Positions 30,394 through 39,528 of a stretch of 64,000 nt of DNA are shown one piece after another. The notes beneath the pieces are model-generated. The model was not told the origin of the DNA and searched no databases. It worked only from the letters and a program-made list of their open reading frames with translations. Numbering within the stretch: the stretch's first letter is position 1; each line of letters begins with the position of its first letter. The translations under genes were made by a program, and so were the position numbers. The stretch is from an uncultured Nioella sp. (lineage in GTDB: Bacteria > Pseudomonadota > Alphaproteobacteria > Rhodobacterales > Rhodobacteraceae): the NCBI GenBank assembly GCA_947495575.1, contig CANLZL010000002.1, forward strand, positions 558,001 through 622,000, written 5' to 3'.

Positions 30394-31815
30394 CTAGCGG
30401 GTTTCCTCTGAACTGGATGGGGCGGATTGACCCAATTTTCTGAGCGCGTCAACAGCGAGGGAGAGTTTCGAGCCTTTTGAGCTTTTTATGAGCACGATGT
30501 CACCGGGCCAAAGCAATCCAGGTAGGGCCTTAGCCATATCTTGCGGTGTTTCTGTATGCAGACCGCGCTTGCCTCCAGGTAGCGCCGCATGCAGCGCGGC
30601 CATCATCGGACCAGACGTGCACACCAGGTCAATGGCATTCATCGCCGGCAATTCAGCAAGCGCTGCGTGCATGGCAGGCCCCTCCGGACCCAATTCCAGC
30701 ATATCGCCCAAGACGGCCACACGGCGCCCGCGCCCCACAGGTGTGGCTGCCGATAAAACTTCGAGACTTGCGGCCATCGAAGCCGGGCTTGCATTAAATG
30801 CATCGTCAATCAGTTCAACTGCGTGCTCCACGCCGGGATCCAGGTGAATGCGCTCGCGTTTGCCGCGCCCTCCAACTGGGCGCCAACCGGCCAAGGCCAA
30901 GGCGGCCCGTGGTAAATCACGGCCAAGCGCGTGGATTGCGGTCAACACCATCAAAGCATTGTGGGCCAAATGCCGTCCTGGTGCAGATAGTTTGAAAAGG
31001 ATCGGCGTGCCTGCGATCTGGGCCTGCACGATTGTCGCCTCATCGCCAATTGTCACAGCACGGGCCCGTGCCGACGCATCGCTGGCCTCACCCACGTCAA
31101 GAATTCGTCCGGCTGAAAACGCTGCACTGCGCAGAATTGGCGTAACAGCAAGATCTTCAGGGATAATGGCGTCTCCGCCCGGTTCCAGCCCTTCGAAAAT
31201 CGCGCCCTTCTCGCGGGCGATGCCCTCGATCTCTCCAAATGCCTCCAAATGCACGGCGGCCACGGTTGTGATCAAAGCCACATGCGGGCGCGCCATTTTT
31301 GCCAGAGGAACAATTTCGCCCGGCGCATTCATGCCGATCTCGATGACCGCATATTCAGCGTCTGCTGGCATTCGTGCCAGTGTTAAAGGCACGCCCCAAT
31401 GGTTGTTATAACTGGCCTCAGCGGCGTGGGTTTTGCCAAAGCTGGACAAGACCGTGCGCAGCATTTCTTTCGTTGTGGTTTTTCCGACAGACCCCGTGAC
31501 TGCGACAACTTTGGCGGTTGTTCTGGCGCGTGCGGCACAGCCCAGATCTTCGAGCGCTGTCAGGACGTCTGGTACAACAAGTAAAGGCGCATCCTGTGCG
31601 ACGTTATCGGGGATATGGCTGACCAGTGCCGCCCCAGCCCCACATTGCAGTGCCTGCGCAACAAAGTCATGCCCGTCGCGCGCGGCTTTCAGGGCGACAA
31701 ACAGATCGCCAGGCTGGATGGTACGCGTATCGATAGACACGCCATCCACTGACCAATCGCCGCTGGCCTCGCCTCCTGTTGCTCTTGCGGCCTCCTCTGC
31801 CGTCCACAGGCTCAT
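30394..31815 (-). CDS. murF: UDP-MurNAc-tripeptide--D-alanyl-D-alanine ligase MurF
   Basis: 473 residues. It adds the D-Ala-D-Ala made by Ddl. P-loop VTGSVGKTTTKEMLRTVL, YAVIEIGMNAPGEI and the C-terminal IDDAFNASPASMAASLEVL with VAVLGDMLELG are MurF signatures. It overlaps murE by four bases (ATGA) and abuts mraY. Confidence 0.97.
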   Translation of the reverse strand: MSLWTAEEAARATGGEASGDWSVDGVSIDTRTIQPGDLFVALKAARDGHDFVAQALQCGAGAALVSHIPDNVAQDAPLLVVPDVLTALEDLGCAARARTTAKVVAVTGSVGKTTTKEMLRTVLSSFGKTHAAEASYNNHWGVPLTLARMPADAEYAVIEIGMNAPGEIVPLAKMARPHVALITTVAAVHLEAFGEIEGIAREKGAIFEGLEPGGDAIIPEDLAVTPILRSAAFSAGRILDVGEASDASARARAVTIGDEATIVQAQIAGTPILFKLSAPGRHLAHNALMVLTAIHALGRDLPRAALALAGWRPVGGRGKRERIHLDPGVEHAVELIDDAFNASPASMAASLEVLSAATPVGRGRRVAVLGDMLELGPEGPAMHAALAELPAMNAIDLVCTSGPMMAALHAALPGGKRGLHTETPQDMAKALPGLLWPGDIVLIKSSKGSKLSLAVDALRKLGQSAPSSSEETR

Positions 31816-33299
31816 ATCCGACCCTCCAGTGCGGCGACCGCAACCGAGGCTTGTTCAACATCATCAAAGGGGTAGACGACATCACCAACTGTCTGTCCGG
31901 TCTCATGCCCCTTGCCTGCGATCAGCAATGCATCGCCTGGCTGCAACATATCCACGCCGCGCAAAATGGCTTCTGCACGATCGCCTACTTCCGTGGCTTC
32001 AGTGCATCCCGCCAGCACTTCCTTGCGGATCGCGGCTGGGTCTTCGCTGCGCGGGTTATCATCTGTCACGATCAGGATATCAGCATTCTCTTGTGCCGCT
32101 TTGCCCATCAGCGGGCGCTTGCCGCGATCACGGTCACCGCCTGCGCCAAAAACGATGATCAGCCGCCCCAGAACATGTGGGCGCAACGCCTTTAATGCGG
32201 TTTCGATACTGTCAGGTGTATGACTGTAATCCACATAGATCGGCGCGCCGTTACCGCGGCGTGAGGCCAGCTCCATCCGGCCCCGTACACCTTCGATTTT
32301 CCCAAGGACAGAAAATACGGCCTCAGGCTCTTCACCTGCTGCTATCACCAGCCCTGCGGCGGTCAGGACATTCATCGCCTGAAACGCTCCGATGAGGTCA
32401 AGCCGCGCCCGATAGCTTTCGCCTTGCCAGCGGAAAAGCACGTCTTGCCCGGTTTCGTCCATGCGCCGCCCAGTGATCTTAAGGCGTGCATCATCGGCAT
32501 ATTGGCCAAGCGTGATCACTTCGATCTCGCGACGTTCACAAATGGCGGCCAGATCTGCCCCTTTGGGATCATCGAGGTTAATGACAGCAGTACTTTCCTC
32601 TGGAAGAAGCTCCGTAAAAAGGCGGGCCTTGGCGTCGAAATAGGCCTCCATCGTGCCGTGGTAATCCAGATGGTCCTGGGTGAAATTGGTAAAGGCGGCG
32701 GCAGCCAGGTGAACGGCTTCCATCCGGCGTTGATCCAAGCCATGGCTGCTGGCCTCCATTGCGCCATGTGTGACCGCATCTGCCGCCATAGACGCAAGCA
32801 ATCGGTGCAATGTCAGCGGATCAGGTGTGGTGTGGATGCCCGGCGCCGAATAAGCGCCCTCAACCCCAGTGGTGCCGATGTTCACAGCTGCTTTGCCCAA
32901 GGCGGACCAGATCTGGCGGGTAAAACTGGCGACCGAGGTTTTGCCATTGGTCCCAGTGACCGCGATCATGGTCTCTGGCTGGGCACCAAACCAAAGGGCA
33001 GCGGCATGGGCGAGGGCCGCGCGCGGATCTTCGACAATTACAACGGATGCTTCCGAGGCAGACAATTCCGCAGCAGCAGCAATCTCTGCGCCCTGACGAT
33101 CTGTCAGAATGGCGCCTGCTTTTTGACGAAGCGCGTATTGGATAAATTCCCCGCCATGCACACGGGTTCCGGGCAGTGCCGCAAAAAGAAAGCCGGGCGT
33201 AACCTCTCGACTGTCCAGCGTGAGGCCTGTGACCTCAACATCACCGCCACGTGTGGCCGTCAGGCCAAGGGCCGAGAGCGCTTTGGGTGTTGGCGCCAT
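31812..33299 (-). CDS. murE: UDP-MurNAc-L-Ala-D-Glu--meso-diaminopimelate ligase MurE
   Basis: 495 residues. P-loop VTGTNGKTSVASFTRQIW, the EASSHGLDQRR block and FTNFTQDHLDYHG are conserved. The DNPR motif (VTDDNPRSEDP, about residue 415) is the one used by enzymes that take meso-DAP rather than lysine, consistent with a Gram-negative wall. Overlaps murF by four bases. Confidence 0.97.
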   Translation of the reverse strand: MAPTPKALSALGLTATRGGDVEVTGLTLDSREVTPGFLFAALPGTRVHGGEFIQYALRQKAGAILTDRQGAEIAAAAELSASEASVVIVEDPRAALAHAAALWFGAQPETMIAVTGTNGKTSVASFTRQIWSALGKAAVNIGTTGVEGAYSAPGIHTTPDPLTLHRLLASMAADAVTHGAMEASSHGLDQRRMEAVHLAAAAFTNFTQDHLDYHGTMEAYFDAKARLFTELLPEESTAVINLDDPKGADLAAICERREIEVITLGQYADDARLKITGRRMDETGQDVLFRWQGESYRARLDLIGAFQAMNVLTAAGLVIAAGEEPEAVFSVLGKIEGVRGRMELASRRGNGAPIYVDYSHTPDSIETALKALRPHVLGRLIIVFGAGGDRDRGKRPLMGKAAQENADILIVTDDNPRSEDPAAIRKEVLAGCTEATEVGDRAEAILRGVDMLQPGDALLIAGKGHETGQTVGDVVYPFDDVEQASVAVAALEGRI

Positions 33300-33338
33300 A
33301 AGATCCCCCTACTGGCGTCGAGGCCGTGGATTCGGCCC

Positions 33339-35126
33339 TTATTGTGAAGCGCTGGATAGCTGATAGCCATGCCCTTGTTCAATATCTTGTGGCCGCAGAC
33401 CCAAAAGAGGCGCGGCGCGGCGGATGATTTCGGCAGCGACGGGAACGGCTGTCCAACCTGCAGTGCGGCGGGTTTCGCCCAACATTACGATAGAAGGCTC
33501 GTCCAACGTGACAACCAGAACATATCGCGGGTCACTTGCCGGAAAGACCGAGGCAAAGGTCGCCATGACGCGATCATCATAGTAGCCGCCTTGTGGATTG
33601 GGTTTGTCGGCCGAGCCGGTTTTGCCGCCCACTTCGTAGCCTTCGACCTCCGCATAGGATGCGGTGCCGTCGGTCACAACGGCCCGCAGCATCGCTCGGG
33701 CCTGCGCGGAAACCTCTTCCGAGACGACGCGGTGGCCATCTTGTGGCGCGTCACGTCGCAGTAGCGTGGGCTGGACATAAGTGCCGCCGTTCAGAAGTGA
33801 GGAGTAAGCGGCCGCAAGGTGCAGGGGACTGATCGAAATCCCGTGGCCATAGGAAACGGTCATCGTTGACAGGTCCCCCCAACGCTGCGGCAAAAGCGGA
33901 CGACCCGAATTGCTTTCCACCATTTCGAGACCCGTCGGTTCGAAAAGGCCTAACTGTCGCAAGAAATGCTGTTGCCGCTCGGACCCGATCATTTGGGCAA
34001 TACGGGCCGTCCCGATATTGGAAGAATGAACAATGACATCCGTCACCGAATTGCGAGGGCCGTAATCGTGAAAGTCATTGATCGTGAAACCCGCCATACG
34101 CAGCGGCCCGGTTGTGTCGATCATAGTGTCCGGGTTCACAAGCCCCTCTTCCAGCGCTTGCGCTGCTGTAAAGATTTTGAAGGTTGAGCCCAATTCATAA
34201 AGCCCCTGAACAGCCCGGTTGAAGAGCGGGCTGTCTGAGTGATCGCCTTCCAGCAGGGGCCGGGGCCGTGCGTTTGGATCAAAATCGGGCAATGAGGCCA
34301 AAGAAATCACCTCGCCGGTATGGACATCCATCAGGACAGCCGCTGCGCCGACGGCGCTCATCAACGTCATTCCGCCGGCCAACACCTCTTCGACGGCGGC
34401 CTGAACGCTGAGATCGATTGACAGTTGCAATGGCTCACCGCCATTTGCCGCGTCGCGCAATTCGTCGTCAAATTCGGCCTCGACTCCGGCAACCCCAAGG
34501 ATTTCCGCCGCGTTTACCGCCTGTTCACCAAAGCGCGAGCCGCCCATGATGTGACTGGCCAATGCCCCGTTGGGATAAAGCCGCATCTCTCGTGGGCCAA
34601 ACAGCAATCCGGGTTCGCCAAGATCGTGCACATCCTGCTGTTGCTCTGGCGATATCGAACCGCGGATCCACATAAACCTCGAGCCGGACTCGAATCGGCG
34701 CAGCAAAGTGTCGGCATCAAGGTCGGGGAAGATTGCCGCTAGTCCGGCAGCAGCTCTTTCAGGATCGATTAGCTCATGCGGATGAACGTAAAGCGCGTTG
34801 GTGACCAGGTTGGTGGCCAGAACCCGTCCCTCACGATCCACGATGTCGGCCCGCGTCGAGATGATAGAACTGCCAGAAGTTGCTGTGCGTGGCTCTTCCG
34901 GTTCGGACGCTGCAAGCGACGACATTTTCAGGCCAACAGTCAGAAAGGCGGCGAAAAAGCAAACAGCCAGCATCAAAAGCCGGCTCTCCGCGCGGTTGCG
35001 CAACCGGTCGCGTTCTTGTTCGTGTCTGAGCCTCAGGTTTTCACGCTCAATCACATCAGGGTTTTCGCCCTTTTGGCGGGCATCCAGAATGCGTGCCAGT
35101 GGACGCAGAGCAATTCGGCGGGTCAT
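33339..35126 (-). CDS. ftsI: Septal transpeptidase FtsI (PBP3)
   Basis: 595 residues. A basic cytoplasmic tail is followed by one membrane anchor (LLMLAVCFFAAFLTVGL), a pedestal domain and a transpeptidase domain. The three active-site motifs are S314-T-F-K317, S368-S-N370 and K502-T-G. It crosslinks septal peptidoglycan with FtsW. Overlaps ftsL by four bases (ATGA). Confidence 0.97.
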   Translation of the reverse strand: MTRRIALRPLARILDARQKGENPDVIERENLRLRHEQERDRLRNRAESRLLMLAVCFFAAFLTVGLKMSSLAASEPEEPRTATSGSSIISTRADIVDREGRVLATNLVTNALYVHPHELIDPERAAAGLAAIFPDLDADTLLRRFESGSRFMWIRGSISPEQQQDVHDLGEPGLLFGPREMRLYPNGALASHIMGGSRFGEQAVNAAEILGVAGVEAEFDDELRDAANGGEPLQLSIDLSVQAAVEEVLAGGMTLMSAVGAAAVLMDVHTGEVISLASLPDFDPNARPRPLLEGDHSDSPLFNRAVQGLYELGSTFKIFTAAQALEEGLVNPDTMIDTTGPLRMAGFTINDFHDYGPRNSVTDVIVHSSNIGTARIAQMIGSERQQHFLRQLGLFEPTGLEMVESNSGRPLLPQRWGDLSTMTVSYGHGISISPLHLAAAYSSLLNGGTYVQPTLLRRDAPQDGHRVVSEEVSAQARAMLRAVVTDGTASYAEVEGYEVGGKTGSADKPNPQGGYYDDRVMATFASVFPASDPRYVLVVTLDEPSIVMLGETRRTAGWTAVPVAAEIIRRAAPLLGLRPQDIEQGHGYQLSSASQ

Positions 35127-35473
35127 GGCAGTTCATCCGCGAGTGAGGAATTCAGAAATATCTCTTCAACCGGTTCGATCGGTGTTTCCTGTCCCCATGG
35201 AATCTCGTCCACGACCGCAAATTGATCTGGCGTCATTGGCATGAGGCCAAGTCTATCGAAGTTCAGGTTAACCAGTTCACGCAGACGGTCTGGGCGATTG
35301 AGATAGGCCCATTCGGCCCGCAAAACACCAAGACGTTCTCGCTCCATACCGATCTGGCGCTGCAATTGGTCAATCTCGCGAATGGCCTGCTGTGTCTGGA
35401 TATTCTGATGATAGGCCCAATATCCAAGCGCCACGACGGCAAGGGCAGCAATGAACGTGAGGAAACCTCGCAT
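35123..35473 (-). CDS. ftsL: Cell division protein FtsL
   Basis: 116 residues. A single N-terminal membrane segment (FLTFIAALAVVALGYWAYH) is followed by a coiled coil (QTQQAIREIDQLQRQIGMERERLGVLRAEWAYL) and the NRPDRLRELVNLNFDRLGLMP block typical of alphaproteobacterial FtsL. It bridges FtsQ to FtsW-FtsI. Identity is supported by position between rsmH and ftsI. Confidence 0.93.
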   Translation of the reverse strand: MRGFLTFIAALAVVALGYWAYHQNIQTQQAIREIDQLQRQIGMERERLGVLRAEWAYLNRPDRLRELVNLNFDRLGLMPMTPDQFAVVDEIPWGQETPIEPVEEIFLNSSLADELP

Positions 35474-36484
35474 TTAGAGAATCTCCGACAGCTTCGGCAG
35501 GCCCATCGGGTCAATCGAAGGGGGGGCTGCCGGGGCATCGGTGCGACGTGCCACACGCAGTTTTGCTGATCGTGCGCGAGGATTGCGCGCGATTTCCTCG
35601 GCGTCTGGCGCGATTGCCCGGCGTGGGGTCAAAACGAAACCTGGCTCACGTGCGGCCTCTTGCGGGGCGTAGCGGGACCCGCCGCCGCCCGAGCTGGCCC
35701 TGTCTTGCAAAAAGCGTTTTGCAATGCGGTCTTCTACGCTGTGAAAGGTCACAACTGCCAATTGCCCACCGGGGCGTAGCGCACGTTCGGCGGCCATCAA
35801 ACCCTCAGCCAATTGGCCGTATTCATCATTTACAGCGATGCGGATCGCCTGAAAGCTGCGCGTAGCAGGATGGCTTTGGTTTGGCTTTGCTCGCGGCAGG
35901 TTATTTGTAATAATTTCAGATAATTGCAAAGTAGAGCTAATGCGTCTAACTGCCCGTTCGCGGGTGATCGCGCGCGCAATGCGGCGCGACGCACGCTCTT
36001 CACCATAGTGGTAAAGGATGTCGGCCAGCGCCTCCTCGGGCGCATCGTTCACCAGATCCTCAGCAGAAGGGCCGGACTGACCCATGCGCATATCCAATGG
36101 CCCGTCACGCATAAAAGAAAACCCGCGCTCTGCCAGATCCAACTGCATAGACGAGACCCCAAGGTCCAACATCACGCCATCCACTTGCGGATGCCCTACA
36201 CTGGCTACATGCTCATCAAGATCAGAGAATGTCCCGGCTACCAGTTTTAACCGGTCGCCGTAGTCATCGGCCCAATCTGCGGCCAATTCGAAAGCCAACG
36301 GGTCACGGTCAATACCGATAACTGTTTCCGCCCCGGCCTCCAGAACCGCGCGGGAATAGCCTCCCGCTCCGAAGGTTCCATCGGCCCAGACGCCGCTTAC
36401 AGGGGCCACCGCGGCCAAAATCGCACCAATCAGAACTGGAATATGGGGCATGTCGTCACCGTCCTTGCCCGCATCGCGGGTCAT
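35474..36484 (-). CDS. rsmH: 16S rRNA (cytosine-1402-N4)-methyltransferase RsmH
   Basis: 336 residues. [10 protein letters not shown] at the start, the SAM-binding [31 protein letters not shown], and [17 protein letters not shown] near the end are the family blocks. The ATG at 36484 overlaps the mraZ stop as ATGA; the internal ATG at 36451 gives MPHIPVL, the more family-like N-terminus, and is a real alternative. Confidence 0.97.
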   Translation of the reverse strand: MTRDAGKDGDDMPHIPVLIGAILAAVAPVSGVWADGTFGAGGYSRAVLEAGAETVIGIDRDPLAFELAADWADDYGDRLKLVAGTFSDLDEHVASVGHPQVDGVMLDLGVSSMQLDLAERGFSFMRDGPLDMRMGQSGPSAEDLVNDAPEEALADILYHYGEERASRRIARAITRERAVRRISSTLQLSEIITNNLPRAKPNQSHPATRSFQAIRIAVNDEYGQLAEGLMAAERALRPGGQLAVVTFHSVEDRIAKRFLQDRASSGGGGSRYAPQEAAREPGFVLTPRRAIAPDAEEIARNPRARSAKLRVARRTDAPAAPPSIDPMGLPKLSEIL

Positions 36485-36999
36485 TCGCTGTCACCCGTCG
36501 CCCGACCCACAAGACTGAGCGGATCGAAGAATTCTTCGTCATCGCCACCGAGGGCCACCAAAAGCTTCTCGATATTCTCTTCCGCGGCCTTGCCCTCTTC
36601 AGGGTTCAGGATGTGGAACTGATCGCCTTTACCCTGGAATAAGGCCTCGGCCCCGAGATTGATTTTGTCACGAGCGGCCACCGGCAAAACCAGACGGCCA
36701 GTGTCATCCACCGTCGTCTCATCGCATTTCGAGTAATAAAGGTATTCCAGTGCGGCGCGGAGGCGGGTGCCGCGGCCTTCATTCTGAATCATCTCGTCAA
36801 TCTCGTCATAGGCATCGCCCGACAGACATTCGAGGTAGTTTTTCTTGGGATCGCCATATGCAATGTAAAGGCGCGGTGCGCCGCCGGGGGCGTAGTCCTT
36901 GTCGGAATTCTGAAGCACACGACGGAACTTGACCGGGATAGACACCCGGCCCTTTCCGTCTACTTTGTTCAGGCTTTCGCCTTGAAACCTGCGCTCCAC
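36481..36999 (-). CDS. mraZ: Transcriptional regulator MraZ
   Basis: 172 residues from the GTG at 36999 ([26 protein letters not shown]), matching the family start; the ORF-track start at 37098 adds 33 residues with no counterpart. Two AbrB-like swapped-hairpin repeats are visible: [16 protein letters not shown] and [17 protein letters not shown]. MraZ binds repeated TGGG-type boxes in its own promoter and controls the dcw operon. First gene of the cluster. Confidence 0.95.
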   Translation of the reverse strand: MERRFQGESLNKVDGKGRVSIPVKFRRVLQNSDKDYAPGGAPRLYIAYGDPKKNYLECLSGDAYDEIDEMIQNEGRGTRLRAALEYLYYSKCDETTVDDTGRLVLPVAARDKINLGAEALFQGKGDQFHILNPEEGKAAEENIEKLLVALGGDDEEFFDPLSLVGRATGDSE

Positions 37000-37468
37000 T
37001 GTCCCCGTCCTATCACTGTCAAAATTTGCCCTGGCCCTGAAACGGAACACGGCGGATCGAGCAAGCTGCCACTGCTCAATCCGCCGCCCTCGTCCCATTT
37101 CTGGGCTGTCCGACTGCGCGCGCTACCTGGGGGGGGATGTCTGCTCTGCCCGCGCGCCGGATCTCCATATTCAGCGAATGAGAATGCCTGTATGAAACCT
37201 GCTTTTATTATCTTTCCGGTCTGGCCTTTGGCTCTGTCCCGGTGCCTCTCGTTTGCTGTGTGATTGTTGTCTCATGGAACGATTTCCCAATCAATCCCCT
37301 TTTATGGGATTTTTCCCCACATCTTGGAAACTGCGGCCATGAAAAACAGGATATTGTGGGTTCATTGGCCGAATATTGACCAAATGCTGCGGAACGATGC
37401 TTAGTTACCCACTAGATATAGCCGTGCCTTTCCAGCCACAGAGCATGGGGATTTTTCCCATAAAAATG
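37000..37468 (-). promoter_or_regulatory. Long mraZ upstream region with TGGG-rich palindromes
   Basis: Between the mraZ GTG and the mrp terminator lie about 470 bases with no credible ORF. The distal part carries the TGGG/GGGG array described separately and two near-mirror copies of a TGGG-A/T-rich-CCCCA palindrome. The proximal 280 bases would be a long leader if the promoter lies at the array. I could not delimit a -10/-35 pair with confidence. Confidence 0.5.
37286..37320 (-). promoter_or_regulatory. Candidate MraZ box array
   Basis: Read on the minus strand from 37319 the sequence falls into 10-base steps beginning TGGGGAAAAA, TCCCATAAAA, GGGGATTGAT and TGGGAAATCG. Three of four steps start with the TGGG/GGGG core, and one step is off-consensus. 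MraZ is known in other bacteria to bind TGGG-type repeats spaced about 10 bases apart upstream of its own gene, so position and spacing both fit. Not proven here. Confidence 0.55.
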
Positions 37469-37499
37469 TAAAAAACCCTCCAAGTGGGGCTTGGAGGGT
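37469..37499 (-). terminator. Intrinsic terminator after mrp/apbC
   Basis: A 10-bp perfect stem (ACCCTCCAAG on the plus strand) with a five-base loop is followed, on the minus strand, by six T. It lies about 60 bases past the mrp stop and isolates the dcw cluster from mrp transcription. Confidence 0.88.
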
Positions 37500-37558
37500 C
37501 CGTTTTGGGAGGATTTCCCAAATTATTTCACGGCTGCTTGGCGCAAATCACTGGTCGG

Positions 37559-38647
37559 TTATGCCATTCCACCTTCAACAAGGCGTGCGGCAAGATCGGC
37601 ATAGGCCTGCGCGGCCGGCCCCTCGCCCGCCGCGATAGGCGTTCCGCCGTCGCCTGCCAGCCGGGTTTCGAGTGAAATCGGAAGCGCGCCCAAAAACGGC
37701 ACTTTGGCACGGTCGGCCTCTTTGCGCACACCGCCTTCGCCAAAAATATGCGCCTCGTGGCCGCAATTCTCACATATATATCCCGACATATTCTCGATCA
37801 GACCCAAAACCGGCGTCTTGAGCATCTGGAACATATTGAGCGCTTTCTTGGCGTCCAAAAGCGCCACGTCCTGCGGCGTGGACACCACTATAGCGCCAGA
37901 GACCTCAGATTTTTGGCAAAGCGTCATGGCTACGTCGCCGGTTCCAGGGGGCAGATCGACGATCAGAACATCCAGTTCGCCCCATTCGACTTGCGTCAAC
38001 ATCTGCTGAAGGGCGCCCATCAGCATCGGGCCACGCCAGACCACGGCCTGATCTTCACCCACCATAAAGCCAATCGACATCAGTTTGATGCCGTGGTTTT
38101 CCAGTGGAATGATGGTTTTGCCATCCGGGCTTGCCGGGCGGCGATTGACCCCCATCATGCGCGGCTGCGACGGGCCATATATATCTGCGTCCAACAGGCC
38201 CACTCTGCGGCCCTGCTTGGCTAAGGCCACGGCGAGGTTAGAGGAGACAGTAGATTTCCCCACGCCGCCTTTGCCGGATCCAACGGCCAAAATGCGCGCG
38301 ACGCCTGCAGGTTTCATGGGGCCGTCCTGTGCCTTCATGTGCCCGCCGACTTTCAACGAGGGCGGTGCGCTTGCACCTGCCTGCGGCGCAGCCTTTCCTG
38401 CACTATGAGCCGTCAAGGCGACGGAAACCTGAGAAACCCCGTCAAGGCGCTTAACCAGATCCTCAACCGCATCGCGTAGCGGCGACAGACTGCGGGCCTC
38501 ATCGGCATTTGCGGCCTCGATGACAAAGGAAACCTTTGCGCCATCCACCTGCAAGGCGCGGATCATGTCGCGACTCACCAATGTACCGCCATTTGGTAAG
38601 TTGAGTTTATCCAGTGCAGCCAGCACTGATTCACGTGTTTGGGTCAT
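37559..38647 (-). CDS. apbC: Mrp/NBP35-family Fe-S cluster carrier ATPase (ApbC)
   Basis: 362 residues. An N-terminal MIP18/DUF59-like domain (about 1-80) and a linker lead to the ATPase domain with the deviant Walker A AVGSGKGGVGKSTVSSNLAVAL, the switch DADIYGPSQPRMMG, and the C-terminal CxxC (YICENCGHEAH) that holds a bridging 4Fe-4S cluster. It probably delivers Fe-S clusters to target apoproteins. Divergent from the DUF1127-cuckoo RNA unit. Confidence 0.93.
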   Translation of the reverse strand: MTQTRESVLAALDKLNLPNGGTLVSRDMIRALQVDGAKVSFVIEAANADEARSLSPLRDAVEDLVKRLDGVSQVSVALTAHSAGKAAPQAGASAPPSLKVGGHMKAQDGPMKPAGVARILAVGSGKGGVGKSTVSSNLAVALAKQGRRVGLLDADIYGPSQPRMMGVNRRPASPDGKTIIPLENHGIKLMSIGFMVGEDQAVVWRGPMLMGALQQMLTQVEWGELDVLIVDLPPGTGDVAMTLCQKSEVSGAIVVSTPQDVALLDAKKALNMFQMLKTPVLGLIENMSGYICENCGHEAHIFGEGGVRKEADRAKVPFLGALPISLETRLAGDGGTPIAAGEGPAAQAYADLAARLVEGGMA

Positions 38648-38971
38648 GTCAGCCTCGTTCCCGCTCGATGGGCAAGACCTACCCGCTCAATGGGTCAAGA
38701 GGCCAGCCACAAATTGTCTCGGGAATATATAGTGTTTCCTAGCGTCACTTCACAGGAACGTGAGCTAGAACTCTCTAATCGTCCGAAATTTAAGCATAAT
38801 TTGTCTGCGCCATGCATTTGCTGCATGGCAGCATTGACGCTTTCGAGGATTGTGCATCTGCAGCAAATCCCTAATTTTAGGATCAACGAAACGAACATGG
38901 GCCACGCCGGACGCCACACAATGTTGGCGCAAACATTTCTCCGACGGACCTGGACCATAAGGAAACAAGAC
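38648..38971. promoter_or_regulatory. Divergent control region between apbC and the DUF1127-sRNA unit
   Basis: About 320 bases with no gene. On the plus strand it contains an 8-bp palindrome GCCATGCA-N5-TGCATGGC (38809-38829) directly followed by TTGACG (38834) and, 14 bases later, GCATCT (38854). This is a candidate promoter whose -10 element looks more like heat-shock-sigma than housekeeping types. A GGAAACAAG Shine-Dalgarno precedes the ATG at 38972. The ORF track's 184-aa frame starting at 38639 is not coding before 38972. Confidence 0.4.
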
Positions 38972-39193
38972 ATGGCATACGCAGCACATAGCAAATCTAT
39001 CGACCTGTCCTTCGGCACACGTCTCCGCGAAATCCGCGAGCAAGCAACCGAAGCCTTCAAAGCGTACCGTATCTACCGCAAGACAGTTGCCGAGCTGAAT
39101 GAACTTGGCCCTCGTGAGCTGAACGATCTTGGCCTTAACCAGTCGATGATCCGCCGCGTGGCCCTAGAAGCTGCCTACGGCAAGAACGTTTGA
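38972..39193 (+). CDS. DUF1127 protein (CcaF1-like), head gene of the cuckoo RNA unit
   Basis: 73 residues, strongly basic helix-rich. AFKAYRIYRKTVAELNELGPRELNDLGLNQSMIRRVALEAAYG is the DUF1127 signature. In R. sphaeroides the DUF1127 protein CcaF1 is encoded directly upstream of the CcsR1-4 sRNAs, binds RNA and affects sRNA maturation; here the gene is likewise followed directly by cuckoo RNAs, so it is probably the orthologue. The start is the ATG at 38972 with a GGAAA Shine-Dalgarno. Likely co-transcribed with the five downstream RNAs, because the only intrinsic terminator seen is at 39675-39718. Confidence 0.9.
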   Translation: MAYAAHSKSIDLSFGTRLREIREQATEAFKAYRIYRKTVAELNELGPRELNDLGLNQSMIRRVALEAAYGKNV

Positions 39194-39204
39194 CAATTAG
39201 AGAC

Positions 39205-39280
39205 ATCAGCCGGTTTTCTCCTCCCTTTTAACCGGTTGATCCTGCGGCGACGCCTCCTCCTCCTCCCTTGGCGTCGCCGC
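39205..39280 (+). ncRNA. Cuckoo-type sRNA unit A (CcsR-like)
   Basis: Two hairpins. The first pairs ATCAGCCGGTT with AACCGGTTGAT around a TCTCCTCCCTT loop. The second pairs GCGGCGACGCC with GGCGTCGCCGC (11 bp) around TCCTCCTCCTCCCTT. The CTCCTCCC loops are complementary to Shine-Dalgarno sequences, the defining feature of cuckoo RNAs. It lies 11 bases past the DUF1127 stop and was probably released by processing of the shared transcript. Confidence 0.85.
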
Positions 39281-39312
39281 CAAAAAATACCGGCCCAAAG
39301 TTGGGTCAGATC

Positions 39313-39385
39313 TACGAACCCTTCCTCCTCCCTTTTGGGTTCGTAATACAGCGGTAGCGCCTCTCCTCCTCCCTGGCGCTACCGC
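39313..39385 (+). ncRNA. Cuckoo-type sRNA unit B (CcsR-like)
   Basis: Hairpin one pairs TACGAACCC with GGGTTCGTA (9 bp) around TTCCTCCTCCCTTTT. Hairpin two pairs GCGGTAGCGCC with GGCGCTACCGC (11 bp) around TCTCCTCCTCCCT. Stem sequences differ from unit A while the loops are the same, showing selection on structure plus loop motif. An A-rich tail follows, then a small spacer hairpin. Confidence 0.87.
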
Positions 39386-39417
39386 AAAAATATCGGGCCC
39401 CGAAGCGGGTCAGCTCT

Positions 39418-39492
39418 TCCGGGTCCTTCCTCCTCCCTTTTGGACCCGAAATGAGGCGGCAGCGCCCTTCCTCCTCCCTTGGGGGCTGCCGC
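39418..39492 (+). ncRNA. Cuckoo-type sRNA unit C (CcsR-like)
   Basis: Hairpin one pairs CGGGTCC with GGACCCG around TTCCTCCTCCCTTTT. Hairpin two pairs GCGGCAGC with GCTGCCGC, extended by CCC/GGG across a bulge, around the same loop motif. Its stems closely resemble those of unit D, suggesting C and D arose from the most recent duplication. Confidence 0.86.
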
Positions 39493-39528
39493 ACCTCCCA
39501 TACGGGTCCCCAAAAGGACCCACTCATC

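Noticed and set aside
32424-33347. 307-aa ORF antisense to murE
   Set aside because: Shadow of murE; no recognisable motif.
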